A stretch of 64,000 nucleotides of DNA from Erinaceus europaeus (GCF_950295315.1 NC_080168.1:61837838-61901837), one strand, 5' to 3'; shown: positions 11,182 to 22,984, counted from the first letter of the stretch. The notes: generated by a model from the letters alone, not told the origin. Program-made: numbers and translations.

Positions 11182-11748
11182 GAAACACTTGCAGCACTGC
11201 TTTCCCCTGGAATGGGGGTTCAAACCCAGGTCCTTGCATATTGTAACATGTACACTCAACCAGGTATGCCACCACCCACCCCAGATTTTTAATTTTTCAA
11301 GTAGAATTTCTCTCTACCCATATGAATGATAACTTCCTAGAACCTGGAAGTAGATGACTCTGAGTGGGTTAAAAAAAATCATAGTAAGCTTTTACTGGTT
11401 TTTATCTGTAATAGGAAATCAAAAAGGATAAAATTGGGAGTATCATTTACAATGAGGTAACATCTCTTTTTCCTTTACCTAATCTGTAGGGTAGAATGTT
11501 AATTTAATGAAGGAATAAATACTTATATGAATAAAAGATAGAATTCACACTTACTCCAAAATACACCCTCTTAATAAAAACCACATTGTCAGAGATCATA
11601 TATAGACATTAACTGAATCACTATTTCAAAGTGTGGATCTCAACTTCAAGAAGTGATATGTTTTTCTTCTAAGACACAAATAAGTTCAAGACAGATAGAA
11701 AATAAAGCTTCTAGGATATTACTAATTATCAAAATTTTGATATGAGGG

Positions 11749-11965
11749 ACCAGGCAGTGATGCACCTGGTTAAGCGCACACATAACCATGTACAAGGTCC
11801 CAGGTTCTAGTCCCTGGTCCCCATCTGCAGAGGGAAAGCTTTAGGAGTGGTGAAGTAGTGCTGTAGGTGTCTCTCTGTCTCTCTTTTTCTATCATTCCCT
11901 TTCTTCTCAATTTCTGACTGTCTATCAAATCAATAAAGATATTTAAATAATCATAAAAAATTTTT
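11749..11965 (+). repeat. SINE, family A
   Basis: CAGTGATGCACCTGGTTAAG, CCCAGGTTCTAGTCCCTGG, GAAAGCTTTAGGAGTGGTGA and an ATTTAAATAAT tail. Confidence 0.85.
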
Positions 11966-12963
11966 TAAAAACTTGAAATGCAAAACCTAGTGAGCAGGGT
12001 CTACTAAAGGAATGCATTATTATCTCCAGCTTCAGAGAGGTTAAGAAAGAACAGATCTTACATGTACAGAATTCCAAGAGAAATGTTGGAAGAATTATGC
12101 ATAGATCCAAACCAAGAAGCCCCTAAAACTACCAGAGTCACTTCTGTTTCATCCTGGTTCTCTCTCGAATCCCTGCTTCCAAGACTCTAGTCGGTGATGA
12201 GTCTCTGAACCACCAGAGAATGCCAACTGGAGGTCAAAGCAGAGCCTTGTCATACCTTTGCTGTGGATACCATCAAGCACATAGCCATGAAGTAAATGAG
12301 TAACAAGTTATTAAGCCTCCAAGATATAATCAGGCCTTTTTTTCTAATATATCTTAGAATGAACTTGAAGCTATGAAGAATAAATGGGCTTATGCCTGTT
12401 GAATTCATTCCCATCACAGTCACTCCCAGAAATATTTTTCTCTAGGTGTTTTTACTTTTAATTTTTAAGTCCAATTTTTTAAAAAGATGATTACTAACAT
12501 ACTCTTTAAATACATGTAGGTGCCTCCTAATTGTATCAAAATATCTACCCCTACTGATGCTCCATTTTACATATAAGCAGAAAATTACTGTCTATAAAGT
12601 ATAATTTAAGTGAACTAGAAAAAAAATCCCTGTGTTTATAAATATTTCTTCTGGCAGAGTAACTCGGAACTTGTTATCTCCACAAGTCTTTCTCTAAGGG
12701 ATTAGATGGCCATAATAAACTATAAAAATAATGTAAATAATAGCAGTAACAACAACATGAGTTAGAGGATTAAGTCATAAGGTGCTATTAACATCTTGAA
12801 ATGAATTAGTGTATGGGCCATAGGTTAAATTGGGCTTGTGGGAAAGGAATTCTAAAGGGTCCCTCAAAACTCACTGGGCCTATATCAGGGACTCATCCTC
12901 AGTTCAGGCTCATCAAGAGCGCATTTGAAACTACCATGTAAGCAGCTGAAGGAACAAGAATTG
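11966..12963. other. Unique sequence without identified gene
   Basis: One kilobase of moderately AT-rich sequence with no SINE, no open frame above 60 codons and no recognised motif. Confidence 0.4.
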
Positions 12964-13145
12964 AGGCTGGGTGACAGCACAATGGTTCTGCAGAAGCCAT
13001 TCATGCCTAAGCCTCTGTGGTTTCAGGTTCAACACCCCAGTACCACTGTAAACCAGAGTTGAGCAGTAACTCTCACCTCTATCTCTGTCTCTATTTCTGT
13101 CTTTTTCTGTGTATCTCTTTCATAGATAAATAATTTTTAACAGAG
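12964..13145 (+). repeat. Degenerate SINE, family C-like
   Basis: GACAGCACAATGGTTCTGCA, CCTCTGTGGTTTCAGGTTCA and TCTATCTCTGTCTCTATTTC, ending near a TAGATAAATAAT tail. Confidence 0.55.
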
Positions 13146-13477
13146 TAGGGGTTTTGGAGGAATCAACCCCCAAAGCACGCACCCTCCCCCCCACACACAT
13201 ACATGTAATTTTAAGTCAAAGAAGGAATACAGTCAAGTTTACTAAACATGAAGGTTGGGGGATGGACAAAATTAGGATAAAATGAATGTACATGCTTATT
13301 TTCAATCATGCATACCTGAAATCTATACAGAATTGCAAGTGATAATTTAATCATTAATAATAATAATAATCAGAAACAACCAAAATTGGCTGAGTTGAAA
13401 ATGGTTGAGAATACAGGGGTGTCTCCCCTGTTACTATGCCACTAAGTGCTTGATATTTCTCCTTTTAAATAAATGTT

Positions 13478-13768
13478 TATTCTTTTTTTTTTTTTTTTGC
13501 CTCTAGGGCTATCACTGGGGTTGGTGCCAGTACTCCAAATCCACTGCTTCTGCATGCCACTTTTTTCCCTTTTTCTTTTCATTCAATACGACAGAAATTA
13601 AGAGGGGAATGTACTACAGAGAGAAAAAGACATCTGCTGACCTGCTTCAGCACCTGTGAAGCATCCCAGCTGTAGTGGGAAGCAGGAGCTTGAACCCAGG
13701 TCCTTGAGCAGATCCTTGCACTTAGTACTATATGCTCTTGATCTGGTGCATCACTGCTCAGCCCCAAA
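13478..13768 (-). repeat. SINE, family B
   Basis: Reverse copy: poly-T, GGGGTTGGTGCCAGTACTCC, CCACTGCTTCTGCATGCCAC, GGAGCTTGAACCCAGGTCC. It is the last SINE before the 7-kb SINE-free stretch. Confidence 0.85.
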
Positions 13769-13789
13769 TGTTTATTCATTTTTAAGGAA

Positions 13790-15595
13790 TCATTATAAAC
13801 TTAATTTTACTCTTTACACATGAAGAGTAGGTTTGCACACAAATGAACTCTTGGCTTAAATAACTTCTCCATGTCTAAAAGCCTATATCTAAATAGGTAG
13901 GAATGTTTGTTTATCACATACATAAAATAAACAACTAAGACCCCACTCATATTTCAGGACCATTTGCCATCCTCATTCCTCAAGTTCCCCCAAATGGGAA
14001 ATGGAATAACAAGACTGATCATAATTGGATTAAGAACTATAATTTTTTAATTTAGTCACTCAATTGAGACATTTGGAAACAGTTTATTTACAGAGTTGTT
14101 TAGACAGTTTTGTGTGGTGTTTTTTAAGATAAACCAAAATGTCTTTCTGAAGGAAGTTTCAGATCCCAGATCATTAACATATGAAAACTAAATGTAGACA
14201 ATTCACAAATGGGCGTTTTCAAAACAATGTTTGGAACATTTAAAATGGGACATTTATTTTATTAACAGCTACACGTCTAAGTTCAAGATACAGCTGATTT
14301 GAAAGAGCCAAGCATTCTCTTCACCTTTAAAATAAATCTACTTTGCTAACATTCAAAAAAATTCTGATGAGCATCTGGAGAAATGCATTGACTTTCATCT
14401 TCAACAAAAGTTCGGGTTATTGTCAAAACTCTAATTACAGCATTCTCTACCATTGGAGGTGATTAGGTATCTGGTGAATCATTCCAGTTATGCCAATTAA
14501 TCATATTCAGCAATTTTACCTGCTGGAAACCTAAATAGTGTTCAACAGTAGAACACCAAATCTTTTGAAATCCATTGTAGTTTAGGATATTACAAGTTTC
14601 ACCATGCCTTGTATGTTACTGTTTTATATAATCTGAAACACCTTCTTAACAGTGACTACCTATCACTCAGAAAAAGAACAAAAATTTTTTTCCCAAGAAG
14701 ACAGTATGTTCTTTTAACTATGGTATCGTATTTATCTTCAACAAGGACTGAAAAAAAGCCATCATACATAAGTATAAAACTCTATAACTCCATATACTCC
14801 ACAGATAGCATCTTTATAAGCCTATAGGAAATTATTTCATTTTACAAAACTCTGTGTCATTTTAAGCAGGATGTGCATTAACATGAATAGAGCTGAGTTA
14901 ACTTGAAATGATCACTGGATTTCAAATGCCTAGTTATTTACCCAGTAAGTTTAAGAGTATACAGCATGCTATTCAGAACTGTTTACACTTAACAACAGAA
15001 CTAATGCAAGGTTCCTACACTATAAGTAGAAGCCAATTTTCCCTGTATTAAGATCTGACTCTTTCAAGTTTATGTCAGATTGGTTCAGTATTGCCCATTG
15101 AAAAAAGCAACCAAAAGATTTTTTTTTCAAAACCCACAAACCAAAAAAAGAAGAAGAGACACTAATTTTTCATGTACACAGTTGTTAAAAGACCACTGGA
15201 AAGAATTTCAAGCAAGTATACTACTATATAATTAACACAAATAACTAAATAATTATGCACATCCCTTCCCACCCCCACAATTAAATGTTTTTTAAACAAC
15301 TCCTGTGATGAAAGATCTACCTTTTAGGCAAACAAAAGCCATCCTTACCAGTTTGAGGATTTACAGCTATATTGCATCAGTTTTAAGTGATGCTTATGAT
15401 TTTTATCTCCTATAGTTCTGAGAAATAAACAGTTGATGACATAGTTTGCAGGAGAACTTTGCACAATACCTTCCAGAACTTTCAGTGAAAAATGCTTATT
15501 GTTTTAAATCATTCTGACTGGATTTATCTAGGCTTCAGCCTCTGAGCTATATTTACATCAGGAAGAAGCACCCCCTGAAACTTGGTCCCATGGAT
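13790..15595 (-). other. AT-rich SINE-free segment, possible 3' UTR
   Basis: About 1.8 kb without any SINE in a window where one occurs every few hundred bases. On the minus strand it lies directly behind the possible terminal exon at 15,596-15,708 and holds AATAAA motifs (plus-strand TTTATT near 14,089 and 14,247). Purifying selection, as in a long 3' UTR, would explain it, but this is inference from repeat absence only. Confidence 0.3.
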
Positions 15596-15708
15596 CTATC
15601 TACATTGGAAGCCAGATTCCTTCCCTATCTGAGTTAGCAGCAGTTCCACATACAGCTGAATGCCTTCAACATTAGACACATCAAAATGTCCACGTTCTGC
15701 AAAAGCCT
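15596..15708 (-). CDS. Possible terminal coding exon, unidentified gene
   Basis: On the minus strand a TTTCTTAAG acceptor-like sequence precedes an open frame of 36 codons ending in TAG at 15,596-15,598. The peptide begins AFAERGHFDVSNVEG and is mixed-polarity, ending in FQCR. I cannot name a family. A 36-codon frame can arise by chance; what favours an exon is the acceptor-like site, the SINE-free surroundings, and a compatible splice donor at 17,908-17,909 on the same strand. A processed-pseudogene remnant or chance are real alternatives. Confidence 0.25.
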
Positions 15709-15929
15709 CTTAAGAAACCGTTCTTTTAAATGCTATAAAAAGGGTCTGACTTAAAAAACATCTTCCTATACTTTAAAACCATCTGGCCCTTAACCTAATC
15801 ACTCTTGGCAACCCACACTCTCTCCTGTAGTCTTGATCAAAAGTCTGTTCTGGTTGATTTTGTTTTTTCTCTTTTCTGATTGAAAAGTCCAATGCCTGCA
15901 AATCTCTCACCACCTACTTCATTGGCCTG

Positions 15930-15940
15930 GTGTGTGTGTG

Positions 15941-15993
<53 letters not shown>

Positions 15994-15995
15994 GT
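15930..15995. repeat. (TG)n microsatellite
   Basis: About 33 TG units with two TGCG interruptions. Confidence 0.95.
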
Positions 15996-16141
15996 AATTT
16001 TTTAACATAAAGATACTAGTGTGTGTTTACTTTTTTAAAAAATAAAGATACCAGGAGCCATTGTTTATGAGCATCAGGAAAACAAATCACTGTCTAGTCC
16101 TTTTGAAGATTCCCACACTTACTAACCAGAAATCCCACAGA

Positions 16142-16143
<2 letters not shown>

Positions 16144-16176
<33 letters not shown>
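16144..16176. repeat. (TC)n microsatellite
   Basis: About 16 uninterrupted CT units in SINE-free sequence, so not derived from a SINE pyrimidine tract. Confidence 0.9.
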
Positions 16177-16178
<2 letters not shown>

Positions 16179-16404
16179 GTCTTGTCAGGAACTGAAAGAC
16201 CAGTGTAGAGCGTCAAGGCGGTCTCCAGGGAGAGAAGCTGGCTCAAGCCTTTTTCTTGAAAACTACTTTGGATAACCGGGTAGTGTCAGGATCTCTACTG
16301 GGTGCAAACAAATCCCTAAGCTTTGGGGGGAGGGAGTGAGAAGGAGGGGTGCTCCTGGATTGCAGGGCTCTGGGAATATTCCTTTGCACAGAGAGAAGTT
16401 CTGG

Positions 16405-16408
<4 letters not shown>

Positions 16409-16464
<56 letters not shown>
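16409..16464. repeat. (GT)n microsatellite
   Basis: About 28 uninterrupted GT units, which suggests a young and probably polymorphic locus. Confidence 0.95.
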
Positions 16465-16466
<2 letters not shown>

Positions 16467-16989
16467 ACCTGCTTTATTTGACAAGAGAAAAAAGAGGTGA
16501 ACAGCAACTCTCTAAACCCAGAGTCACAGAAGCATTGGTCCCTCTATGTTACTCATGCATTGTTACTTTTTTTTTTTTTTTTTTTACAAAGGGCAAGGAA
16601 GAAGAAAAAAAATCACTCCTAAAGGATGTAAACACAACAGGCTCTGCAAGCATCCCATGCCAGCGGATCAATATAGTCTACACCGCAGCTACCCAACGCA
16701 AACATTTCCAAATCCAATTTGATTTCAACTCGCCTAACCCCTCTCCCTCCCGACCTTCTGGCACAGCAGCCCCAGGAGCGAGTGCAACGCGATTTCCCAA
16801 GCCTGTGCTTAAAGTGACAACAGCACGTGAGTGGCCTCTACTTTCTAAACCCCAGCTGGGTGGGAGGGAAGAGGAGGCTGCGGGGGAGGGGGGAGAAAGG
16901 GGAGAGAAAAGTAGTTGCAATTCCGATGGAAGCTTCCGGTCTCTGCAGTCCCTTGAATCCAGAATTGTGGGATTCCGGGTAAAGAAGGA

Positions 16990-17240
16990 GGGATTGGGGG
17001 AAGGAGAGAGAGAAGAGAAACAGGAAAAGAGAGAAAGAAGGAGGAAGAGAAGAGAGGGAGAGAGAAGAGAAAGGGAGAGAGGAGGAGAAAGAGAGAAAAG
17101 AGAAAGAGAGAGAGGAAGAAGTAGCAGGGGAGAGATAAGAGAGGGAGATAGTAAGGAGAGGTGATAGAGTGAGAGAATAGAGAGTGGAAGAAGGAAGAGG
17201 TAGAGAGAGGGAGGAAGAGGAAGGAGTGGAGAGGAGTGAG
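16990..17240 (+). repeat. 250-bp polypurine (GA-rich) tract
   Basis: The plus strand is almost only A and G, with blocks such as GAGAGAAGAGAAACAGG and GGAGAGAGAAGAGAAAGG that read nearly the same in both directions. Long mirror-like purine tracts can form triplex DNA. It lies 150-400 bases from the GC-rich core and could be promoter-proximal. Confidence 0.8.
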
Positions 17241-17399
17241 AGCGTTTGCTTGCAGAAAGCGAAACAAAACCAGACCCAAAGGAGACAGCTGAAGACTGCT
17301 GCGGGGGTTGTGTCTGGGGTGTGGGGGAGGATACTTTTCTGGCATATTATTGTTATTATTACTATTATTATTATTTTAAATGAAAGGTTCAGTCCAAGT

Positions 17400-18480
17400 T
17401 TCAGGCTCTGTGTTTGGGAATCATATGGGGTTCACCGGGCAGCAAACTCGAGTTTCCCTTCAACACTCCTGCTCTTTCTGCCACCTTCAGCACCCAGCAC
17501 CCTTCACCCACCACCAGCAGCGCCTTCACTTGCAAAAAATACGGGTATTGGTGCCCCGGGAAAGTTCTCCGGGTCCTGGGGGCGCGCGCCCAGGCCCCAA
17601 TCCCTGGCGGACCCCCCCCCCCCCCCACACACACACACAGGCACACACCGCCCAGGTTGTGCACAGCCGCTCCCCAGACGGTGACAGGCCACAGCCAGCC
17701 CCCCCAACCCTACACCCTTACACATCCCAGACTTGGAGAAACTCATAGTGCGGCCCCAGCAGCCCAGCTGCGTGCGTGGTGAAGCTGAGGTGCCCGGAGC
17801 CTGTGCGCCCCTTGCACCCTGCACCCTGCGCGCAGGCTCTCAGAGGGTGCCCGCCGCCTCCTCGGGACCCGCCACAAAGTTCCGACGCGATGATCCGCGC
17901 GCACCTTACCGAGTTGTCCTCCACGTCGCCTCCGGGGTGGCATGCAAAGTGGGCACGGTGGCAGGCTTGGGGTGGTGGTTGGTTGTGGGGGTTGGAGAGG
18001 ACTCCCTGGGGCGGAGATTGGAGAAGAGTTTGGGTGGTGCTCCTTTCCCCCACTCGTGTGTGTGTCTGTGTGTCTGTCTGCGCGCGCGCGTTTCCCCCCC
18101 CCCCCCCCCCACCGGGCTCAGCTCTGCTCTGCTCTGCTCTGCTTGCTCTCAAGGACGAGGTGAAATCCCTGGGCTGGTCAGGAGGCGGCTTCGGAGACAA
18201 CACAATTCGAGTGCAAATAACAAAAGGGGGGGGGAGAAAGAACGAAAGAAAGAAAGACAGTCGGAACAATGGAGGGGAGGCGAGGGCAGCGCACCAGCTG
18301 CGGGTCTCCGGCCAGGCGCGCCCACCCCGGGGGAGGTGGATGGAGGGGGGGGAGTGAGCGTGGGGGCGGTGCCCAGAGCTGGGGCTAGCTCCCAGGCTCC
18401 CCGCACCCTACCCCCCAGGCTCCTGCAAACCCACCCTGACCTGGCTTGCAGCTCGCTTCCTGGTCGCTCTCAGGGTCTAG
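17400..18480. promoter_or_regulatory. GC/CpG-rich candidate promoter region
   Basis: Holds clusters of CpG rarely seen elsewhere in the window (for example GGGGGCGCGCGCCCAGG near 17,580, ATCCGCGCGCACC near 17,893 and CTGCGCGCGCGCGTTTCC near 18,078) together with GC-box-like GGGGCGG. It sits in the centre of the SINE-free stretch. Many overlapping frames on both strands are low-complexity by-products of GC richness. Which strand is transcribed, if any, cannot be told from sequence alone. Confidence 0.5.
17910..17943 (-). other. Possible 5' exon end with splice donor
   Basis: On the minus strand an ATG at 17,941-17,943 opens a frame reading MPPRRRRGGQL and runs into CTCG followed by GTAAGG, a good donor match (GT at 17,908-17,909). 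The phase (one base of a split codon) is compatible with the acceptor before 15,708. No product is recognised. Confidence 0.2.
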
Positions 18481-19092
18481 CCAAAAGGGAAGGAGTCCCC
18501 TGGGGGGTGGTGGGCTTCCTCCTCACACACCCCCCAAACCCTGACTGATTACAATTCTCTCCTGGATGACCCACCAGTCAAATAAGAATGTTTACCCCCC
18601 CAAAAAAAATATATATATATATATATCTGTCCTGCGCTTACAGGAGTGCCCAGCTCAGTGGCTGAAGTGCAGGGAGGCAGGCTGAGCCGGCTAGCTCCAG
18701 ATTGGAATGGATCTAGCCTCTGGAGAGAGGCATTCCAGTTGAGCAAAGTCCCCTTTTGTCAACTTCCCAGCGCTGGGATCTCAGCGGTGGCCCCCTTCAT
18801 ACCAGGACCTGGGTCCCAGCTTAGACATACCCCCTCCCTCTGGAGTGTCCCTGGAGTGTGCGTGCTGCAAAGCTGGCAGCCAGGGAGCACTGGGGGTCTA
18901 TGGGGTCTATGGGTGGGTGTCCGCTAAACCTTGAGCAGAACGCTGCAGGGTTGTCCAGTGGCCGGGGCTGAAGCTCAGCGGTTCGGTCTGAAAGTCCACC
19001 AGCGCCTCCCCTGCTCCGACTCTGCACCCTCCGACTCTGCTCCCGCTGACCCATTGGGCTTCCTGGGCACCCATCCATTCCAGGGACTGGAG

Positions 19093-19094
<2 letters not shown>

Positions 19095-19144
<50 letters not shown>
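19095..19144. repeat. (TG)n microsatellite
   Basis: About 24 uninterrupted TG units. Confidence 0.95.
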
Positions 19145-19145
<1 letters not shown>

Positions 19146-19179
19146 GGGGAGTGAAGAGAAAAGTTTCAGTGGGAGCCTG

Positions 19180-19335
19180 TCTTAGGGCTGCTGGTTCTGT
19201 GCCATTTTTCTCTTGAAGTTAGTAAGCAATTATAGTGACTTCATAGAGCAACCCCAGCCCATTGCCTAGAAAAGTGAAACGACCCCCCCCCACACACTTT
19301 TTCACCTTATATGAATGGAGGAGGGTGGTTGAACT
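19180..19335 (+). repeat. Local direct duplication, copy 1
   Basis: CTTAGGGCTGCTGGTTCTGT, TATAGTGACTTCATA, CCTAGAAAAGTGAAACGAC and TTTTTCACCTTATATGAAT recur in the same order and orientation 860 bases further on. No mobile element is recognised in it. Confidence 0.8.
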
Positions 19336-20039
19336 GGTTTGGCTTTGGATAAGTGAAGCTCAGAAAACCATCTCCAAGAACCAGTGGGAGCTACTTAGTA
19401 GGGAAACAAAACTAAAATCACTGGACTTTGGATTTTTCTTCTCCTCCTCCCCCCATACAAGAGTGGGTGCAGGAAGTCCAGGGAGGGACCCTTAAAGTTG
19501 CATGCCCCTGGGGGAAAAAAGTCTATGAAGTGCAGCCCAGTGCACACACCAGGGGCTGCAGGGAGCCAGTGCGCTGACAGCTTGCTCTCCCAGCTGTCTG
19601 CCTCTTCCTATTTTACTTTCATAGACTTCAAAACAGCCTGCTGGTTTGCCAGGGGGTGGGGGATCCCGTTCAATCTCCTTTTAGGATGGGATGGGTGACC
19701 TCCTTCAGCTGACAATTGTCCCTTTGGGGGAGAGGGGGAGGAGTGAGTTGGCACCTGAGAGAAAGCAGATCTGGAAAGGGGTGATGGAGAAGGAGACTAT
19801 GAAGTTTGGAGCAACACGTTTCTTTCTTTCTTCCAGTTGTTCCCTGCCTCCTCTCTGGTTTTACAAGGAAGTGCATGTTTTTCCCCCCCTCCTCTTCGTG
19901 GTGTTTCTCTCCAAGGAAAAGCCATGTCCCTGGCAACCCAAGACATCTAACTCCAGGGTGTACCACACATGAAATATGAAGGACACCAATCAGTGTCTAC
20001 AGTCTGAGTGAGTCAGGTACCAGAGCAACCTGGGGACAT

Positions 20040-20225
20040 GGCTTAGGGCTGGAGGTTCTATGCCATCTCTCACAGGCTTTTCCCTCCCTGCTTGTCAAAG
20101 TAAGCAAATATAGTGACTTAATACATGCAACAGAGAGTCAGGATCCATTCGCCTAGAAAAGTGATACATCCTTTCTCCCCACCTTTTCACCTTGTATGAA
20201 TCTGTTGCTGGAGGTGGGTTGCTCA
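20040..20225 (+). repeat. Local direct duplication, copy 2
   Basis: GCTTAGGGCTGGAGGTTCTA, TATAGTGACTTAATA, CCTAGAAAAGTGATACATC and TTTTCACCTTGTATGAAT match copy 1, with small insertions. The stretch 20,226-20,740 after it shows nothing recognisable. Confidence 0.8.
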
Positions 20226-20814
20226 TACCTGAGGTTTTTCTTTTTTCTTCACACTTTAAGGTGGAAACTTTGCATGCGGCGGGGGGGGGGGTATTTGATG
20301 ATTGATTATTTGATACCTGCTTTCTAAAAATGGCTAAAACACCTTTCCTTGGAACCAAAGTGAGAAATGCAAATCTTAATAACTCAAGGCAAAGATTTCA
20401 AAAGTGTAAGCATAGTTATTATCCACTCCCACTTAGAAAAAGCTTCCCCTTCCACAAATATTTGATAGCATGGAGCCCAGTAATTAAGAGAACAATTGAA
20501 TAAACTCTAAGCTTTCATGGAGACTCAAATTATCATCTGCCTAGAATTTATAAGAAGCTTAATCATTTGCATGGACATAAGTCTGGAGAGGGGATTCTAA
20601 GCATGTATTCTTCAACACTTTTACTATCTTTTCCTAAGTATTTAGAGAGGCCATGTAAAGGAACAGTATCCAAACTGCTAAATCAATGTGTCCTCACCAA
20701 CTGTGTGGAAACATTCTCTGCACTTTACATAAAACACCTTTCCTTACATTTTCTTTCTTTCTTTCTTTCCTTCCTTCCTTCCTCCTTCCTTCCTTCGTTT
20801 CTTTATTTTTTTCT

Positions 20815-21110
20815 TCTTCTTTGCTTCTAAAGTTATCACTGGGACTCAGTGCTTGTACTAGGAACCCACTGCTCCTGGCAGCTTTTTTTTTTTTTTTTCC
20901 ATTTTAATGGATAGGACAGAGAAATTGAAAGAGGAAGGAGGGGGAAATATAAAGGGAGAGAGAAAGATAGATACCTGCAGACTTGCTTCACCTCTCAAGA
21001 AGCATTTCTCCTGCAAGTGCAGAGCAAGGGCTCGAACCCAGATCCTTGTGTGAGTCCTTGCACTTGGTACTGTGTGCACCTAACCAGGTGTGCCACTGCC
21101 TGGTCCCCGC
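20815..21110 (-). repeat. SINE, family B
   Basis: Reverse copy after a TTCT/CCTT pyrimidine tract (20,750-20,815): GGGACTCAGTGCTTGTACTA, CCACTGCTCCTGGCAGC, GGGCTCGAACCCAGATCC. It is the first SINE after the SINE-free stretch. Confidence 0.85.
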
Positions 21111-21737
21111 TCACATGTTCTTTAAATCAGAACCTTTTGCATACAAGTTATAAGAACTCATCAGCAATTTTACTGTATCTGTTATTTAACTGTTACTTTT
21201 CTTCTAAAGAGTTCTTAGCATGCTTGACAAAAAAAAAAAAAAAAGAAAGAAAAGGAAGCTCTAGGCCTCTGTTTTCGCTCCTTCTTTCTCACTCTCTGTC
21301 TCTGGAAGATCAGCTTGGGAGCAGTGAAATTCCACATCTGCAGTCTGCTTTGGGGAAAAAAAAAGCCTTTCCATGAATTAAATGATTGATTCTCATGATA
21401 AATAAAGACTTGCTTTTTCAAATCTAGCTATTGCAATCTCAGGCCTGGGACCTTTTATAAAGTGCAAGAAATAAATCAAATATAAATATAAATAAATAAA
21501 AAAGATACCCCTCACTAGCAACTATTTGAAAATGTATAATATTTGAACAGGGGTTGTTTACACTGAATGTCCAGTGACTTTCTCTTCCCATTCTCTCAGA
21601 CCAGATTCAGTGAGAATGAAGGAACAGAGTAAGGCCTTTTCTCCCTGATTCTTTTTACTGATGGATGGATGACAATTGTGCCAGCCTCATTGAAGCCCAC
21701 CAAGCCAGAGCTATGCTATCTCCTTAAGAAATCAGCT

Positions 21738-21930
21738 TCTGGGGAGTTGGGCGGTAGCAGTGAAGCAGGTCTGCAGGTGTCTATCTTTCTCTCCCCTTCT
21801 CTCGTGTCTTTCCCTTTCTTTCTGTCCTATCTAACAACAATGACATCAATAACTACAACAACAATAAAAACAAGGTCAACAAAAGTGAAAATAAATAAAT
21901 ACAAATTTAAAAAAAAGAAAAAAGAAGTCA
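21738..21930 (+). repeat. SINE, family B, internally deleted
   Basis: GGGGAGTTGGGCGGTAGCAG jumps directly to GTGAAGCAGGTCTGCAGGTG, then the ACAACAATGACATCAATAAC tail section. Confidence 0.8.
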
Positions 21931-22049
21931 GCTTCTACTTCCTTTCTTTTTAAACATGTATTTTATTTCTTTCATGTGAGACAAATCTTCATGTAAGAGG
22001 GAGAGGGAAGAGCCAAAGTGGTGCTTGAGGCATCAAAAATAGAACCTGA

Positions 22050-22600
22050 GGGAACAGGATGGTGGTGCATCTGATTAAGGACATAAATTACCATGCACAA
22101 AGACTTTGGTTCAAGCCTGCACTCCCCACCTGTGGGTGGTGGCCATGGGGGAGACACTTTACAAGTGGTAAAACGGGTCTGCAGGTGTCTGTCCCCCCCC
22201 CCCCTTGCCTTCAGTGTTATTGCTGGGACTCCTTGCAGCCACTATGAATCCACTGCTCCTGGCAGCCATTTTTTTCCGTTTTCTTGGATAGAATGAAAAT
22301 TGAGAGGGAAGGGGGAGATAGAGGGAGAGAGAAAGATAGACACTGCAGACCTGCTTCACCCCTGCAGGAAGGGAGCCGGGGGCTCAAAGTGGGATTCTGG
22401 CACTGGTCCTTGTGCTTAGCACTATGTACACCACAGTCCAACCCCCTCTCACTTCCTATCTCCCCCTCCTCTCTAGATTTCTCTCTGTACTCTCCAAGAA
22501 AAAAAAAAGCAATGGCCACCAGGAGCAGTGGATTCATAGTGCAGGCACTGAGCCCCAGCAATAGAAAAAAATTTTTTTTTAATTTTAAAAATTAAAAAGA
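22050..22600 (+). repeat. SINE, family B, interrupted by a reverse family B SINE
   Basis: Forward head (22,050-22,195, GGTGGTGCATCTGATTAAGG) and forward end (22,441-22,600, ACCAGGAGCAGTGGATTCAT) are separated by a reverse copy at 22,205-22,440 (ACTATGAATCCACTGCTCC to CACTATGTACACCACAG). Confidence 0.75.
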
Positions 22601-22984
22601 ATAGAACCCGTTCTATTTCCCCTGATTTCCAGAAGGAGCAAAGTTGCAAGCTGACTGATGAGATATTGGTGAAACAAATTACACAAACTTTTTCCTAAGT
22701 GCAGCAGCCCTTTGAGCCATTTATGGTTAGTAAAGCCACATGCCCTTAAACACAAACCTATGTATGATCCTTATAGAGCAACAGCACAGCTAACAAAAGC
22801 CTTCCAGTGAGGTGTTTGTTTGTTTTGTTCCAAAAATAAACAAGCAAACAAAAACACCCACCCACATTGGACATTGGAAAGATACATTAAGGATTGGTGT
22901 TTCCACTTTTCAAGTATTTTTACTATGTATCAACCTCATGACCCAGCCCTCTTCAAATGGAGCTCATCTCCCTTCCCCACAAAT

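Larger units (their letters stand above)
10745..11284 (-). repeat. SINE, family A, split by a family B SINE
   Basis: The tail side (10,745-10,832) and the head side (11,183-11,284, GGGTTCAAACCCAGGTCC and AACCAGGTATGCCACCACC) belong to one reverse copy interrupted by the forward family B element between them. Confidence 0.8.

Noticed and set aside
16349..17164. A 271-codon plus-strand open frame
   Set aside because: It runs through a (GT)n microsatellite, a poly-T run and the GA-rich tract, giving long VC repeats and an Arg/Glu/Lys-only tail. No codon pattern or domain of a real protein.
17733..18548. Overlapping long frames on both strands of the CpG-rich core
   Set aside because: At least five frames of 70-270 codons overlap on both strands, all Gly/Ala/Pro/Arg/Ser-rich. 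GC-rich DNA has few stop codons, so their length is not evidence of coding.
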